This document shows positions 25,188-34,507 of a stretch of DNA of 64,000 nucleotides, one piece after another. The stretch comes from Candidatus Paracaedibacteraceae bacterium (GTDB lineage Bacteria > Pseudomonadota > Alphaproteobacteria > Paracaedibacterales > Paracaedibacteraceae): NCBI GenBank assembly GCA_019636035.1, contig JAHBYI010000003.1:124001-188000 (forward strand), read 5' to 3'. The position numbers were made by a program, and so were the translations under genes. The notes beneath the pieces are model-generated. The model was not told the DNA's origin, did not search any database, and saw only the letters and a list, made by a program, of their open reading frames with translations. How positions within the stretch are numbered: position 1 is the stretch's first letter; every line of letters begins with the position of its first letter.

Positions 25188-27314
25188 ATGTCTCAATTTT
25201 TTTCAATCACAAAGGAAGAACTCGATTTTGGTGGACGCAAGCTGACACTTGAAACAGGTCGCATTGCTCGTCAAGCCGAAGGATCCGTTCTTGCATCCTA
25301 TGGTGATACATCCGTTTTATGTACCGTTGTTGCAGCAAAAAAAGCAAACCCCGGACAAAGTTTTTTCCCGCTATCTGTTCATTACCAAGAAAAAACCTTT
25401 GCTGTTGGCCGTATTCCTGGTGGATATAACAAACGTGAAGGCAAGCCATCTGAAAAGGAAGTTTTGGCATCGCGCTTGATCGATCGCCCAATCCGCCCTC
25501 TCTTTCCGGAAGGGTTTTTCAATGAAGTTCAGATTGTCTGCACCGTTCTAAGTCACGACTTGACCAATGAACCAACTATCCCGGCTATGATCGGTGCATC
25601 CGCAGCGCTAGCCTTGTCTGGTGTCCCTTTTATGGGGCCTGTTGCCTGCGCTGAAATCGGTTATATCGATGGGGAATATGTTTTAAACCCAACGTTGGAA
25701 CAATCCGCATCATCCACACTTGACTTGATGGTTGCCGGTACAACCGAAGGTGTTTTGATGGTTGAGTCCGAAGCCAAAGAGCTTTCCGAAGAGATCATGC
25801 TTGGTGCTGTTGACTTTGGCCATAAGGCTTTCCAACCTGTTATCAAGGCGATTCTTAAACTTAAGAAACAAGCCGGCAAGAAAGATTGGGACGTCGTCGG
25901 CCTTGGTGATGATTACAAAGATCTACACAAAAAAATCAAAAAAGCCGTCGAAAAAGACCTGCAAAAAGCATATTCTATCACAACGAAAGCAGAACGCTAT
26001 GCAGCCGTTGACGCAGCCTATGACAAGGCCGTTGATAAGGTTGGCATTGCCGAAGGTCAAGAACTTAACTTTGACATGGCATTCGAAGCCCTGAAATCTG
26101 AAGTTGTCCGTACAGATATTTTGGAAAAAGGCAGTCGTGTTGATGGCCGTGACCTTAAAACAGTTCGCCCGATTGATGTACAAGTTGGCGTCTTGCCCCG
26201 TACTCATGGTAGTGCTCTGTTTACCCGTGGTGAAACTCAGGCTCTCGTTGTCTCAACTCTTGGTACAGCCCAAGACGAACAGATGATTGATGCGTTGGAA
26301 GGTGAATACCGTGAACGCTTTATGCTTCATTATAACTTCCCACCCTATTCTGTTAATGAAACAGGTCGTATGTCCGGCCCGGGTCGCAGAGAAATCGGTC
26401 ATGGTAAGTTGGCCTGGCGTGCAATTCGCCCCCTACTCCCGGCAAAAGACAAGTTCCCATATACCTTGCGTACCGTTTCTGAAATCACAGAATCAAACGG
26501 TTCCTCTTCTATGGCGACCGTTTGCGGTACATCCCTCGCTTTGATGGATGCTGGTGTTCCGATGGCTCGCCCTGTTGCCGGTATTGCCATGGGTTTAGTC
26601 AAAGAGGGCAAAAATTTTGCTGTCTTGACAGACATTTTGGGTGACGAAGATCACTTAGGCGATATGGACTTTAAAGTTGCCGGGACATCCGAAGGAATCA
26701 CTGCCTTACAAATGGACATTAAAATCACCAGCATTACGTCTGAGATCATGAAGGTTGCCCTTGAACAAGCGCGTGAAGGTCGCGTTCATATCCTTGGTGA
26801 AATGGCTAAGGCCTTGTCCGCATCCCGTGAATCCGTCAGTGATCACGCACCACAAATGGTTTCTATACCTGTTAACCGCGACAAAATCCGCGATATTATT
26901 GGCCCAGGCGGAAAAACAATTCGTGAAATCTGCGAAGTATCTGGTGCACGCATCGACATCGATGACGAAGGCGTTGTTAATATCGCAGGATTTGACAGCA
27001 AATCCATCGAAACAGCCAAAGCCATGATCCGTAACATCGCGTGCGATCCTGTCGTTGGTGAAGTTTACACCGGTAAAGTTGTCAAGATCATGGAGTTTGG
27101 TGCATTCGTTAACTTTATGGGCAACCGTGACGGTTTGGTTCACATTAGTGAATTGGCGGCTGAACGCGTTGGCAAAGTTACCGACATCGTTCAAGTTGGT
27201 GATGAAGTCAATGTTAAAGTTGTCGGTTTTGATGACCGTGGCAAAGTTAAACTCAGCATGAAAGCCCTTCTTCCTGCAAAAGAAGAAAAGGCCGAAGCTG
27301 TTGCTGAAGCATAA
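25188..27314 (+). CDS. pnp: polyribonucleotide nucleotidyltransferase
   Basis: PNPase degrades RNA from the 3' end using phosphate and is part of the RNA degradosome. The 708-residue protein has two RNase PH domains (about residues 1-215 and 290-540, the second with [20 protein letters not shown]), an alpha-helical linker, a KH domain ([19 protein letters not shown], about 560-580) and a C-terminal S1 domain ([20 protein letters not shown], about 622-700). Complete and of usual length. The ATG at 25188 fits the family start. A terminator follows at 27369. Confidence 0.97.
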   Translation: MSQFFSITKEELDFGGRKLTLETGRIARQAEGSVLASYGDTSVLCTVVAAKKANPGQSFFPLSVHYQEKTFAVGRIPGGYNKREGKPSEKEVLASRLIDRPIRPLFPEGFFNEVQIVCTVLSHDLTNEPTIPAMIGASAALALSGVPFMGPVACAEIGYIDGEYVLNPTLEQSASSTLDLMVAGTTEGVLMVESEAKELSEEIMLGAVDFGHKAFQPVIKAILKLKKQAGKKDWDVVGLGDDYKDLHKKIKKAVEKDLQKAYSITTKAERYAAVDAAYDKAVDKVGIAEGQELNFDMAFEALKSEVVRTDILEKGSRVDGRDLKTVRPIDVQVGVLPRTHGSALFTRGETQALVVSTLGTAQDEQMIDALEGEYRERFMLHYNFPPYSVNETGRMSGPGRREIGHGKLAWRAIRPLLPAKDKFPYTLRTVSEITESNGSSSMATVCGTSLALMDAGVPMARPVAGIAMGLVKEGKNFAVLTDILGDEDHLGDMDFKVAGTSEGITALQMDIKITSITSEIMKVALEQAREGRVHILGEMAKALSASRESVSDHAPQMVSIPVNRDKIRDIIGPGGKTIREICEVSGARIDIDDEGVVNIAGFDSKSIETAKAMIRNIACDPVVGEVYTGKVVKIMEFGAFVNFMGNRDGLVHISELAAERVGKVTDIVQVGDEVNVKVVGFDDRGKVKLSMKALLPAKEEKAEAVAEA

Positions 27315-27321
27315 ATATAGC

Positions 27322-27358
27322 AACCTATAGCCGAATTATAATGAGGCAGCTATAGGTT
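27322..27358. repeat. palindromic intergenic element, 10-bp perfect arms
   Basis: AACCTATAGC (27322-27331) and GCTATAGGTT (27349-27358) enclose a 17-base loop with CGAATTATAATGAG. The same core, ATAGCCG-ATTATAATGGG-CGGCTAT, appears twice complete in the tandem array at 51.35-51.58 kb and in part at 63.13 kb. Confidence 0.6.
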
Positions 27359-27367
27359 TATAAAATT

Positions 27368-27395
27368 AAACCCGGGCACAATCCCGGGTTTTTTC
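27368..27395 (+). terminator. Rho-independent terminator after pnp
   Basis: AACCCGGG (27369-27376), short loop, CCCGGGTT (27383-27390), then a T run. Confidence 0.9.
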
Positions 27396-27458
27396 ATAAA
27401 ATATTAACTTGTCTGCTCTATCCTTTATGTAACACTTCTAGAAAATACAGAGGATATC

Positions 27459-28148
27459 ATGAAAAGAACATTAGGTATCGTGCTTGGTTTATTCTTGTAC
27501 AATAGTGCAACCATGGCAGCAGGATCTGCTTGCCCGACCTTAAACCTGAAAACACTTCCGTCAGCTTCTTGCGCCACATCAGGATCAGCCTTTAAAACCG
27601 GCCCATTGTCGCAAATGAGCTATACATCTCAAACCCCATGTCCAAGACAAGTTGATATGAGAAAGAAACTCCAAAGGGTTTTCCAGGGTAAAAAAGATTA
27701 TCCGGGTCAAGAAACAAAACGTCAGGATGGCATTGTTGCTTGTCATTACAACCTATCACCTGAATGGCAAAAAGTTTTAGCAACAAATAGCCCTGCTCTC
27801 CAATTGACAGCACCGATTCAGTCTACAACCCAAGTCAATCATTTAGCCCAAGCCGTTTGCCCGAACATAACGAGTGCTGATGTCAGTGGCATCTCAAGCG
27901 CAGGGATTATTTCAGTCATGGAATCAACCCGTGATCCAAACGCCAAATTCACATTTCAATCAAAACCTCTAACAGGTGCTGGCATCGGAGCAAATCTCAA
28001 AGCATTCTTCAGTAGCCACAAAAATTTGCCTTCCCTAAAAGGGCAAATGTCTGTTGCCCAACCATTCTCTCATATCTGTGAATATCAACATAATACGGGC
28101 GGTTCACCTGTTAAACTCTTACTCGAAGGGCATCAAGATATAAGGTAA
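27459..28148 (+). CDS. unrecognised secreted protein
   Basis: A 229-residue protein with a signal peptide (MKRTLGIVLGLFLYNSATMAAG). The mature part has eight or so cysteines spread through it (CPTLNLK, SCATSG, TPCPRQ, ACHYN, VCPNI, ICEYQ), suggesting disulfides outside the cytoplasm, and two similar halves: ACHYNLSPEWQK near 92 and ICEYQHNTGG near 208. No family recognised. It is a single-gene unit between the pnp terminator and its own terminator at 28174. Confidence 0.65.
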   Translation: MKRTLGIVLGLFLYNSATMAAGSACPTLNLKTLPSASCATSGSAFKTGPLSQMSYTSQTPCPRQVDMRKKLQRVFQGKKDYPGQETKRQDGIVACHYNLSPEWQKVLATNSPALQLTAPIQSTTQVNHLAQAVCPNITSADVSGISSAGIISVMESTRDPNAKFTFQSKPLTGAGIGANLKAFFSSHKNLPSLKGQMSVAQPFSHICEYQHNTGGSPVKLLLEGHQDIR

Positions 28149-28173
28149 TGCATCTATGCTCAAACAAAACAAG

Positions 28174-28201
28174 AAGGTGATTGAAAAATCACCTTTTTTT
28201 T
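28174..28201 (+). terminator. Rho-independent terminator
   Basis: AAGGTGAT (28174-28181), loop TGAAAA, ATCACCTT (28188-28195), T run to 28201. Confidence 0.88.
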
Positions 28202-28242
28202 ACTAAATTATAAACACATGATAATAAACACGAGACAAAATA

Positions 28243-29145
28243 ATGTTAACCGTAGCCGCCCTTTATCAATTTGCAAAATTTGACACCTACCAAGAACATC
28301 AAAAACCTATTCAAGACTTATGCGATCAGCATGGAGTCAAAGGAACATTATTATTAGCAGAAGAAGGAATCAACGGTACAATTGCAGGAGCACGTAAGGG
28401 GATTGATGCCGTTATCGGTTTTATTCGATCAATCGGTATCTTTGATAGCCTTGAATATAAAGAATCCCATGCTGAAACCATGCCGTTTCATCGCATGAAA
28501 GTTCGCCTTAAAAAGGAAATCGTGACCCTTGGTGTTCCGGGTATCAGCCCAACAAAAAAAGTTGGTACTTACTTAAATCCGGAACAATGGAATGAATTGA
28601 TTCAAGATCCCGATGTCATCGTCATTGATACACGCAATGATTATGAATATCACATGGGAACATTCAAAGGGGCTATGAACCCGGATACTCAGACATTCAC
28701 TCAGTTTCCCAAGTTTGTTCAGGAAAATTGCGATGTAACAAAGCACAAAAAAGTTGCCATGTTCTGTACAGGGGGTATCCGGTGTGAAAAAGCCAGCTCT
28801 TATATGCTTGAACAAGGTTTTGAGGAAGTCTATCACTTGAAAGGTGGAATCTTACAATATCTGGAAGACATGCCCCAAGAAAAATCACTCTGGGATGGTG
28901 AATGTTTTGTTTTTGATGAACGCGTTGGCATTAAGCACGGCCTTGAAATTGGTGAGTATGAATCATGCCGTTCCTGCCGATTCCCGGTTTCCAAAACCGA
29001 CCGCATGAATCCAAAGTTCGAAGAAGGTGTTAGTTGTCCCCATTGCTACGATGACTTGAATGATAAGAAAAGAGAACGCGCCCGCGCCCGTCATCATCAG
29101 GTAAAACTGGCAGAACAACGGGGTTACAAACATATTGGACGGTAA
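28243..29145 (+). CDS. trhO: tRNA uridine-34 hydroxylase TrhO (rhodanese family)
   Basis: TrhO makes 5-hydroxyuridine at tRNA position 34, with oxygen. The 300-residue protein has the N-terminal acylphosphatase-like domain (LLLAEEGINGTIAG, about residues 36-49), the rhodanese domain with the catalytic Cys in FCTGGIRCEKASSYM (about 175), and a C-terminal cysteine-rich part (ESCRSCRFPVSK, CPHCYDDL). Length and layout match YceA/TrhO. It ends five bases before a glycosyltransferase gene. Confidence 0.93.
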   Translation: MLTVAALYQFAKFDTYQEHQKPIQDLCDQHGVKGTLLLAEEGINGTIAGARKGIDAVIGFIRSIGIFDSLEYKESHAETMPFHRMKVRLKKEIVTLGVPGISPTKKVGTYLNPEQWNELIQDPDVIVIDTRNDYEYHMGTFKGAMNPDTQTFTQFPKFVQENCDVTKHKKVAMFCTGGIRCEKASSYMLEQGFEEVYHLKGGILQYLEDMPQEKSLWDGECFVFDERVGIKHGLEIGEYESCRSCRFPVSKTDRMNPKFEEGVSCPHCYDDLNDKKRERARARHHQVKLAEQRGYKHIGR

Positions 29146-29149
29146 CCTT

Positions 29150-30244
29150 ATGCACAAAATCACCCTCTTCATACGATCTCTGAATAAAGGGGGGGCTGAA
29201 CGTCAATTATTGTATTTAGCACGTGGTCTTCAAGATCTTGGCCATACGGTCACAGTCTTAACACTTTATCCACCGGCACCGGATTGGTATCCTCATGACG
29301 ATATTACCCTGCATCATCTGGGAAAGAAATCGCGGTGGGATATTATTGGATTCATCAAAACCTATGTCTCTTTCTTAAAAGCTGAAAACCCGGATGTTAT
29401 CTATAGTTTTTTAACCGTACAAAACATTATCGCTTGCTTGTCAGCCCCCTTTATACGATCCACGGTAATCTGTGGCGTTCGTGCCTCTGATATGGATCTA
29501 TCCCATTACTCAAAACTTGATCAAATGCTCGATTGGGTGGAAAAACTTCTCTTCAGAATAACCGGAACACAGATTATATCAAACTCATATGCAGGCAAGA
29601 ATTGGATTGTCCAACGTTATCCGTCTCTTACCTCCAAAATTGACGTCATCCATAATGGCCTTGATCTGACAACATGTACTTATTCCGAACAGGATCGAAT
29701 AAAATACAGATCTCTTTGGAATGTTCAAGATAACGAGATTTTAATCGGTCATGTCGGGCGTTATGACCCTATGAAGGATCATGAGACGTTCATCAAAGCT
29801 GCAAAAATAATCCTGAAAACAGTCCCCAATGCTCGATTCGTCTGCTGGGGGCATGGTACTGAGAAATACACACACCACATAAAAGATATCGCACACAATA
29901 ACGCTGTTCCCATTATTTGGTATTATGAACCGCGTAACCCTAGCTACAGTGTCTTTGATCTTTATTGCTCCTCCTCAGCCTTTGGAGAAGGCCACAGTAA
30001 TACCCTAACCGAGGCTATGGCTCATGGGATCCCCTGTATTTCAACAGATGTGGGGGATGCCCAACTCATTCTTGGATCGTACGGCACTGTTGTCCCTAAA
30101 TCAAACCCTGAGCTCTTGGCAGAGAAAATTATACAAAAAATCAAAAATAGCGAAATCAATATAAATACCAATCAAATCAAATGGGTAGAACAAGAATTTT
30201 CTGTAAATTCTCTTGTTAAAAATATTTTATTAAAAATTAGTTAA
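29150..30244 (+). CDS. family 4 glycosyltransferase
   Basis: A 364-residue GT-B-fold enzyme from the ATG at 29150. The N-terminal part has FIRSLNKGGAERQLLYLARGL, the typical acceptor-binding loop of GT4 enzymes, and the C-terminal part has VGRYDPMKDHETFIKAAKI and SSAFGEGHSNTLTEAMAHGIP, with the conserved E-x7-E type nucleotide-sugar site. Probably adds a sugar to a lipid-linked surface polysaccharide; donor and acceptor cannot be read. It is close behind trhO but functionally unrelated. A second GT4 lies at 57509-58555. Confidence 0.82.
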   Translation: MHKITLFIRSLNKGGAERQLLYLARGLQDLGHTVTVLTLYPPAPDWYPHDDITLHHLGKKSRWDIIGFIKTYVSFLKAENPDVIYSFLTVQNIIACLSAPFIRSTVICGVRASDMDLSHYSKLDQMLDWVEKLLFRITGTQIISNSYAGKNWIVQRYPSLTSKIDVIHNGLDLTTCTYSEQDRIKYRSLWNVQDNEILIGHVGRYDPMKDHETFIKAAKIILKTVPNARFVCWGHGTEKYTHHIKDIAHNNAVPIIWYYEPRNPSYSVFDLYCSSSAFGEGHSNTLTEAMAHGIPCISTDVGDAQLILGSYGTVVPKSNPELLAEKIIQKIKNSEININTNQIKWVEQEFSVNSLVKNILLKIS

Positions 30245-30320
30245 AAATTTTTATTTACCTTTCTTAAGATCATCTTTTACCCTAAAAGAGTAACCTCAAT
30301 TTTTCTTTTAGGAGAAAGTC

Positions 30321-32006
30321 ATGGCAAATCTTTCCAAAAACATAAGCCTCTTGTTATTGACATGTTCGCTGATAACCCCATCTGTCTCAGCAGATACACA
30401 CGATTTCGATGATGATTCAATGGTATATTATGGATCCGACGAAGAATCATCCGCAGAAAATTCTATGAGAGTTGATTCCAGTGATTTGCAAGACCTTCTT
30501 CAAAAACTGATCAGCAATAAGAAAAAAGAGGTATCCCCTGTCGAAAGATTACGAAACCAAATGGAAGGTTATTTCCCGTTTGTTTATAAAATTGGGTTTG
30601 GTAGCTCTCTGACCGGAGATTCCGATGGTCATACAGGAACAGGATTTTTATTAGATGCAACCGAAGGAATTATCTTAACCAATAATCATGTTGTGCCCGG
30701 AGATGACTTTGGAATCGTTACCATAATAGATGACAAAGGAAATGAATATACAGAAAACGACGTCGAAATTCTAACATCATCTATCGGGCGTCAATTTGGT
30801 GATTTTACATTCTTACGCGTTAAAAAATTGGCGACAAAAAACCAAAAAGCACAAATGCCATTAGCTAGAATCTATGATGTCAAAAAGCACAATCATCTCG
30901 GTTTTATTGGGAACTCGTATGGAAGCCTAGCCGTTGAAACAGGGCAGGTTAATGAAGTGTATTCCTATTGGGATAACGAAGAAACCATAGGATCCATGTG
31001 CTTTTCCGTTAACTTAAAGGCTCGCGGTGGTGCCAGCGGCTCTCCTGTTTTTGATGTCAATGGGATTATTGTTGGCATTCTTTTTGCCGGCGACGATGTC
31101 CACAACATGATCTACCCAATGCCGTTAGTGCTTGGTTTCTATGATCAGTTAAAACGTGGTGAGAAATTAAGTGTGAAAACCCTAGGATCCCCCTTAGTGC
31201 CCCGGAAAATCCAAGACCTTGCTCGTTACCATCAAATCCCCCTCGAAGATTTACGCGCCTATTTGACCAAAGAGGATGAAGCTCAAGAAAATCATCTGAT
31301 GGTTGCTGAACCCCATATTCCCTCCAAAGATAAAGAAACATCCCTACAAACAAGTGATATCGTTTTGACCGTTAATGGCGAGAACGTATCCCCTAATCAA
31401 ATCCGCTATAATGAGCTTATTGATCAGGGCGATGAAGTGACCGTTACAGTTTACCGATTGGGTGAGATTAAAACACTTAAAATTAAACCAACAACCTATG
31501 TTCATGAGTTTGCAAAATCAATGGATGTCAATGGAACAACTGTTGTTTCTGCCGATTCATCACTGCTTGATCGCTATAATATAAAAAGCGGAACACCACT
31601 CTTGAAAATTGGAGGACTGGAATCACTCGGGATTTCGGCGTCATTTCAGATTATTTCTCGCGTACACCGTACCGAAGTAGCAACCTTCAATGATTTCGTT
31701 AAGGCAATCCATGATACTTATGTCTTGTCTGGCATTTCGACATTCATGCTATGGGTCAAAGATTCCTCTAGTGGCAGTGAAGAATCCGTAGATTTAGATC
31801 TTCGGGGAGCTATGGGCAAATCATTCTTTATTACGCAAATGAATGAATTAACCCATCGTTGGGAAAACTTAAGCTATGAAGCCTATATTCAAAGAAATTT
31901 CCCTCCGGAGATAGAGGTTCCCATATCAACACGTGATTTAAGAGCCCAAGCAAAAAAACGAGGAAATACAGGGCCAGACTCTAACCCTAAACGTAAAAAG
32001 AAATAG
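30321..32006 (+). CDS. secreted trypsin-like serine protease with PDZ-like part and NLS-like tail
   Basis: A 561-residue protein with a signal peptide (hydrophobic run about residues 9-20, VSA-D cleavage). The protease domain (about 80-275) shows the full triad: His123 in TNNHVV, Asp161 in GDFTF, Ser239 in GGASGSP. Unlike DegP the serine motif is GASGSP. Residues about 290-390 resemble a PDZ domain (TSDIVLTVNGENVSP), and a second such part may follow (about 400-500). A hydrophilic acidic segment precedes the protease domain. The chain ends in KK-RGNTGPDSNP-KRKKK, which fits a classical bipartite nuclear localisation signal (two basic residues, ten-residue spacer, basic cluster). Delivery to a host is inference. 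ATTTTTCTTTTAGGAGAAAG-type ribosome binding site lies just before the ATG. Convergent with the F-box-like/LRR gene. Confidence 0.82.
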   Translation: MANLSKNISLLLLTCSLITPSVSADTHDFDDDSMVYYGSDEESSAENSMRVDSSDLQDLLQKLISNKKKEVSPVERLRNQMEGYFPFVYKIGFGSSLTGDSDGHTGTGFLLDATEGIILTNNHVVPGDDFGIVTIIDDKGNEYTENDVEILTSSIGRQFGDFTFLRVKKLATKNQKAQMPLARIYDVKKHNHLGFIGNSYGSLAVETGQVNEVYSYWDNEETIGSMCFSVNLKARGGASGSPVFDVNGIIVGILFAGDDVHNMIYPMPLVLGFYDQLKRGEKLSVKTLGSPLVPRKIQDLARYHQIPLEDLRAYLTKEDEAQENHLMVAEPHIPSKDKETSLQTSDIVLTVNGENVSPNQIRYNELIDQGDEVTVTVYRLGEIKTLKIKPTTYVHEFAKSMDVNGTTVVSADSSLLDRYNIKSGTPLLKIGGLESLGISASFQIISRVHRTEVATFNDFVKAIHDTYVLSGISTFMLWVKDSSSGSEESVDLDLRGAMGKSFFITQMNELTHRWENLSYEAYIQRNFPPEIEVPISTRDLRAQAKKRGNTGPDSNPKRKKK

Positions 32007-32032
32007 GAATAGGAATAAGACTCTCTATTATG

Positions 32033-32053
32033 AGGGGGGGGTTATTCCCCCCT
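32033..32053. terminator. G8/C6 hairpin between convergent genes
   Basis: Eight G (32034-32041), TTATT, six C (32047-32052). It lies between the convergent ends and covers the stop of the minus-strand gene. Strong stem but no T run on either side, so termination is only likely. Confidence 0.4.
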
Positions 32054-33925
32054 ATCATCTTTCTTAAATTTTCTTTTTTTAAGGGCTAAAGCTCCTGGTA
32101 AATCTGAAGCCGAGGTACCGGAAAGACGCTTAGCAGAAGGTAAGGTATTTACAGAAAAATAATCATGATCAACATAAACATGCTGCAAATTATATCGACC
32201 AAAAACTTCCTTAAGAGCCAACAAAGACTCATTAACAATCATGGGGTACCTTGAGTCGAAAAATGAACGATCAACGTATAATCGAGACAAAGCTTTCGGC
32301 AGTGCTAAGAAATGCCCTATGTCAAAGATCGTCTCTTGATCATCTCTCAAATGGTTCAATGATAATCTTAATGTTGTAAGGGCAGGCAAATCCATGAGGT
32401 CTGCTTCGCGAACGACAAAATCACATAAGGATAAATCGGTAAGATGGGGGAAATTCACTAATAAAAGGATCAACTTAGAATTATTGATTCTCTCAGAGAA
32501 AATGAATCTATCCAAAGAAAGGTGTGTTAAATTTACTAATGAGGTTGTCAGGTGATCAAACGCATCTAAAACACACTCATTGGTACCTGGCAAATAATCT
32601 ATTGCACCGGATGCAGCTAAAGATAGTTTTTGGAGTTGTGATAATATAGAAACTTGCGATAAAACTTGACTAACGCAATCCCTTTCAGGAGATAGATCAA
32701 GATTCAATTCCGTGAGAGTCGGTGCCCAATCGGGCAACTGACCAATATTATCACCCTCTATTTCATTAATCATGTTTAGTGTTGTTAACTGAGGGAATTT
32801 TATTCTAGAATCCAGTTCTATCCATGCAATAAGATTGCCAAATCCATCGGCATCCCCATTCACTAAGGTTAAGACTTCTAGTCGATAATCTCCAGGCAGA
32901 TATTCCATAGATCCACAGGGGTAAAAAGTCTTGATGTGATGAGGGATGACAATATCTCCCCCCCAACATAAACTCGTTAAATAGAGCGTTGATAGCTTTG
33001 GAAGCTTTGTCAACGTGTTTGCTGCCTCATCTGAAAGAGCATCATCATCAACCCAACACATAAGATCTGTCAGATTTGATAAAGAGGCAAGTACGGCGAG
33101 TTGCTTCCCTTTCAAACGATGACCAAAGATATTTAAATCCGTTAATCCAATAAGCTTAGAAACATTCTCTTCCGTAAACGTCGCGTTGAAAAAATGGGGT
33201 TCTATCGAATGATCTTCAATACTCAGATTTAATTTTGTCAAGCTCGGGAATACTCGTTGAGTTGTTAAAAATTCCTCCATGTCCTGATTATTAGAAAGAT
33301 CTAACGCTGTTAAATAAGGGGGCAGATTCGCAATATTGTCTGGCGTTAGTCTTAAGTCACAATCGCTTATATCCAAAGCGTTAAGAAATAACAATGACCG
33401 AAATCCATCAGGAATAAGATCATTTTGAAATCTATTAGTCGACAGATTAAGTTTCTGAAGATTAGAAAGCCCGGTAAGCGTATTCGGTAATATTGTTAGT
33501 GAAGAACTAACGCAATTGCTAGCACTAAGTTCTTTTAACTTCACCAATTGTGTTAAGTGAGCAGGAAGAATTCCACGTGAAAAAATACGCCCGGATACAT
33601 TAAGACTCCTAAGCCAAGGAAATCTCTGGATTATACCTGTTACCTCACGAGTAGTGATGGGGGGCGTATAATCACACTCTGGTGGCACACTGATATCAAT
33701 AGATTGAGTTTGGCGCAATCTAATTTGCAGCTGTCCATCACCCGTCGTCCATAAAGCACGTAGAGAATGAGGCGGTAGATAAGATGTAACAATCTCCAAC
33801 ACATCAGCAGAAAGGATATTCAAAGGAAAGGCACCTCTGCTTCGATCTGCCCCCAAAGAAACGGTTATCGTCAAGGCTAGAAAAGCACCAATCTTTGTTA
33901 ACTTTTTAAAGTACATCATACTCAT
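32042..33925 (-). CDS. secreted F-box-like / leucine-rich repeat protein with NLS-like tail
   Basis: About 627 residues from the ATG at 33923-33925. A signal peptide (KKLTKIGAFLALTITVSLGA) is followed at about residues 36-74 by an F-box-like helix set: LSADVLEIVTSYLPPHSLRAL then WTTGDGQLQIRL. Residues about 90-580 are leucine-rich repeats of irregular length, e.g. LVKLKELSASN, LSNLQKLNLSTNRF, LPPYLTALDLSNNQ and LTTLRLSLNHL. The C-terminus has KR, a 15-residue linker and KKRKFKK, a monopartite or loose bipartite nuclear signal. In eukaryotes, F-box/LRR proteins choose targets for SCF ubiquitin ligases, and some intracellular bacteria deliver such mimics; that role here is inference. The F-box assignment is by pattern and weaker than the LRR call. 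Neighbour and convergent partner is the secreted protease. Confidence 0.75.
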   Translation of the reverse strand: MSMMYFKKLTKIGAFLALTITVSLGADRSRGAFPLNILSADVLEIVTSYLPPHSLRALWTTGDGQLQIRLRQTQSIDISVPPECDYTPPITTREVTGIIQRFPWLRSLNVSGRIFSRGILPAHLTQLVKLKELSASNCVSSSLTILPNTLTGLSNLQKLNLSTNRFQNDLIPDGFRSLLFLNALDISDCDLRLTPDNIANLPPYLTALDLSNNQDMEEFLTTQRVFPSLTKLNLSIEDHSIEPHFFNATFTEENVSKLIGLTDLNIFGHRLKGKQLAVLASLSNLTDLMCWVDDDALSDEAANTLTKLPKLSTLYLTSLCWGGDIVIPHHIKTFYPCGSMEYLPGDYRLEVLTLVNGDADGFGNLIAWIELDSRIKFPQLTTLNMINEIEGDNIGQLPDWAPTLTELNLDLSPERDCVSQVLSQVSILSQLQKLSLAASGAIDYLPGTNECVLDAFDHLTTSLVNLTHLSLDRFIFSERINNSKLILLLVNFPHLTDLSLCDFVVREADLMDLPALTTLRLSLNHLRDDQETIFDIGHFLALPKALSRLYVDRSFFDSRYPMIVNESLLALKEVFGRYNLQHVYVDHDYFSVNTLPSAKRLSGTSASDLPGALALKKRKFKKDDRGE

Positions 33926-34072
33926 TCTCAAAAAAAAAACACACTAAGAGCTAAATAGCGATTTTTCATTTTAATATCAATATTTTTCTAATTCTTTCTT
34001 TATCTAGATCCCAAAAATATAAATCGTGGGAGAAAATAGGGAGATTAAGGGCGTCAGAGATAAAAAAGCTGC

Positions 34073-34273
34073 TTAGCCCAGGCCTAATGCTCTCAGTATC
34101 TTTATGGCGTTCTCGACCGTAATTTTGGTCTTACCCTGCTCAAAATTATTAAGCGTTGGCTTGCTAACTCCTGCTAGAATAGCCAGTTGTTCCTGGGTTA
34201 GTTTTTGGGGTTCACGGCGTTTTATTGCTTCCTCAATAAGGTTTTGCCAATTAAGTCGAATGTTCCGTTCCAT
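34073..34273 (-). CDS. small XRE-family DNA-binding regulator
   Basis: A 66-residue helix-turn-helix protein. The HTH is clear: LTQEQLAILAGVSKPTLNNF followed by EQGKTKITVENAIKILRALGL, the classic Cro/CI five-helix set, with only about 20 residues before it. No effector domain, so it may act as a simple repressor or as an antitoxin whose partner is missing; no toxin-like frame is adjacent. Three 16-bp palindromic sites at 34349-34446 lie upstream of its start, which suggests autoregulation. Start ATG at 34271-34273. Confidence 0.82.
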   Translation of the reverse strand: MERNIRLNWQNLIEEAIKRREPQKLTQEQLAILAGVSKPTLNNFEQGKTKITVENAIKILRALGLG

Positions 34274-34348
34274 CGTGTGTCCATTAGTTCTATTAGTTGA
34301 TCTTGGTGTCTTTGTAATAAACTTTGCCCCACAGAAGATTCGCCACTA

Positions 34349-34446
34349 GTAAAACATTTTTTACTTAATATGTTATTGTCACACATATAGTAAACTATAG
34401 TTTACCAGAACCCCCAAGCCAACCATAAAAGTAAAACATAGTTTAC
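34349..34446. promoter_or_regulatory. three 16-bp palindromic operator-like sites, 41-bp spacing
   Basis: The sites are GTAAAACATTTTTTAC (34349-34364), GTAAACTATAGTTTAC (34390-34405, perfect palindrome) and GTAAAACATAGTTTAC (34431-34446). Start-to-start distances are exactly 41 and 41 bases, about four helical turns, so the sites face one side of the DNA. The shared half-site is GTAAA. They lie upstream of the XRE gene, 76 to 173 bases from its ATG. Binding by that protein is inference. Confidence 0.7.
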
Positions 34447-34507
34447 TGTTCGTTACGCGATCTCCTTGCTTGGCTTCTAAAAGAATAAGGTTGCAGCAAT
34501 AACAACC

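Noticed and set aside
25923..27323. Minus-strand open frames inside pnp
   Set aside because: They are shadows of a highly conserved plus-strand gene with no start signals of their own.
34349..34446. CRISPR array
   Set aside because: Only three 16-bp palindromes with 25-bp gaps, imperfect repeats and no cas genes; operator sites fit better.
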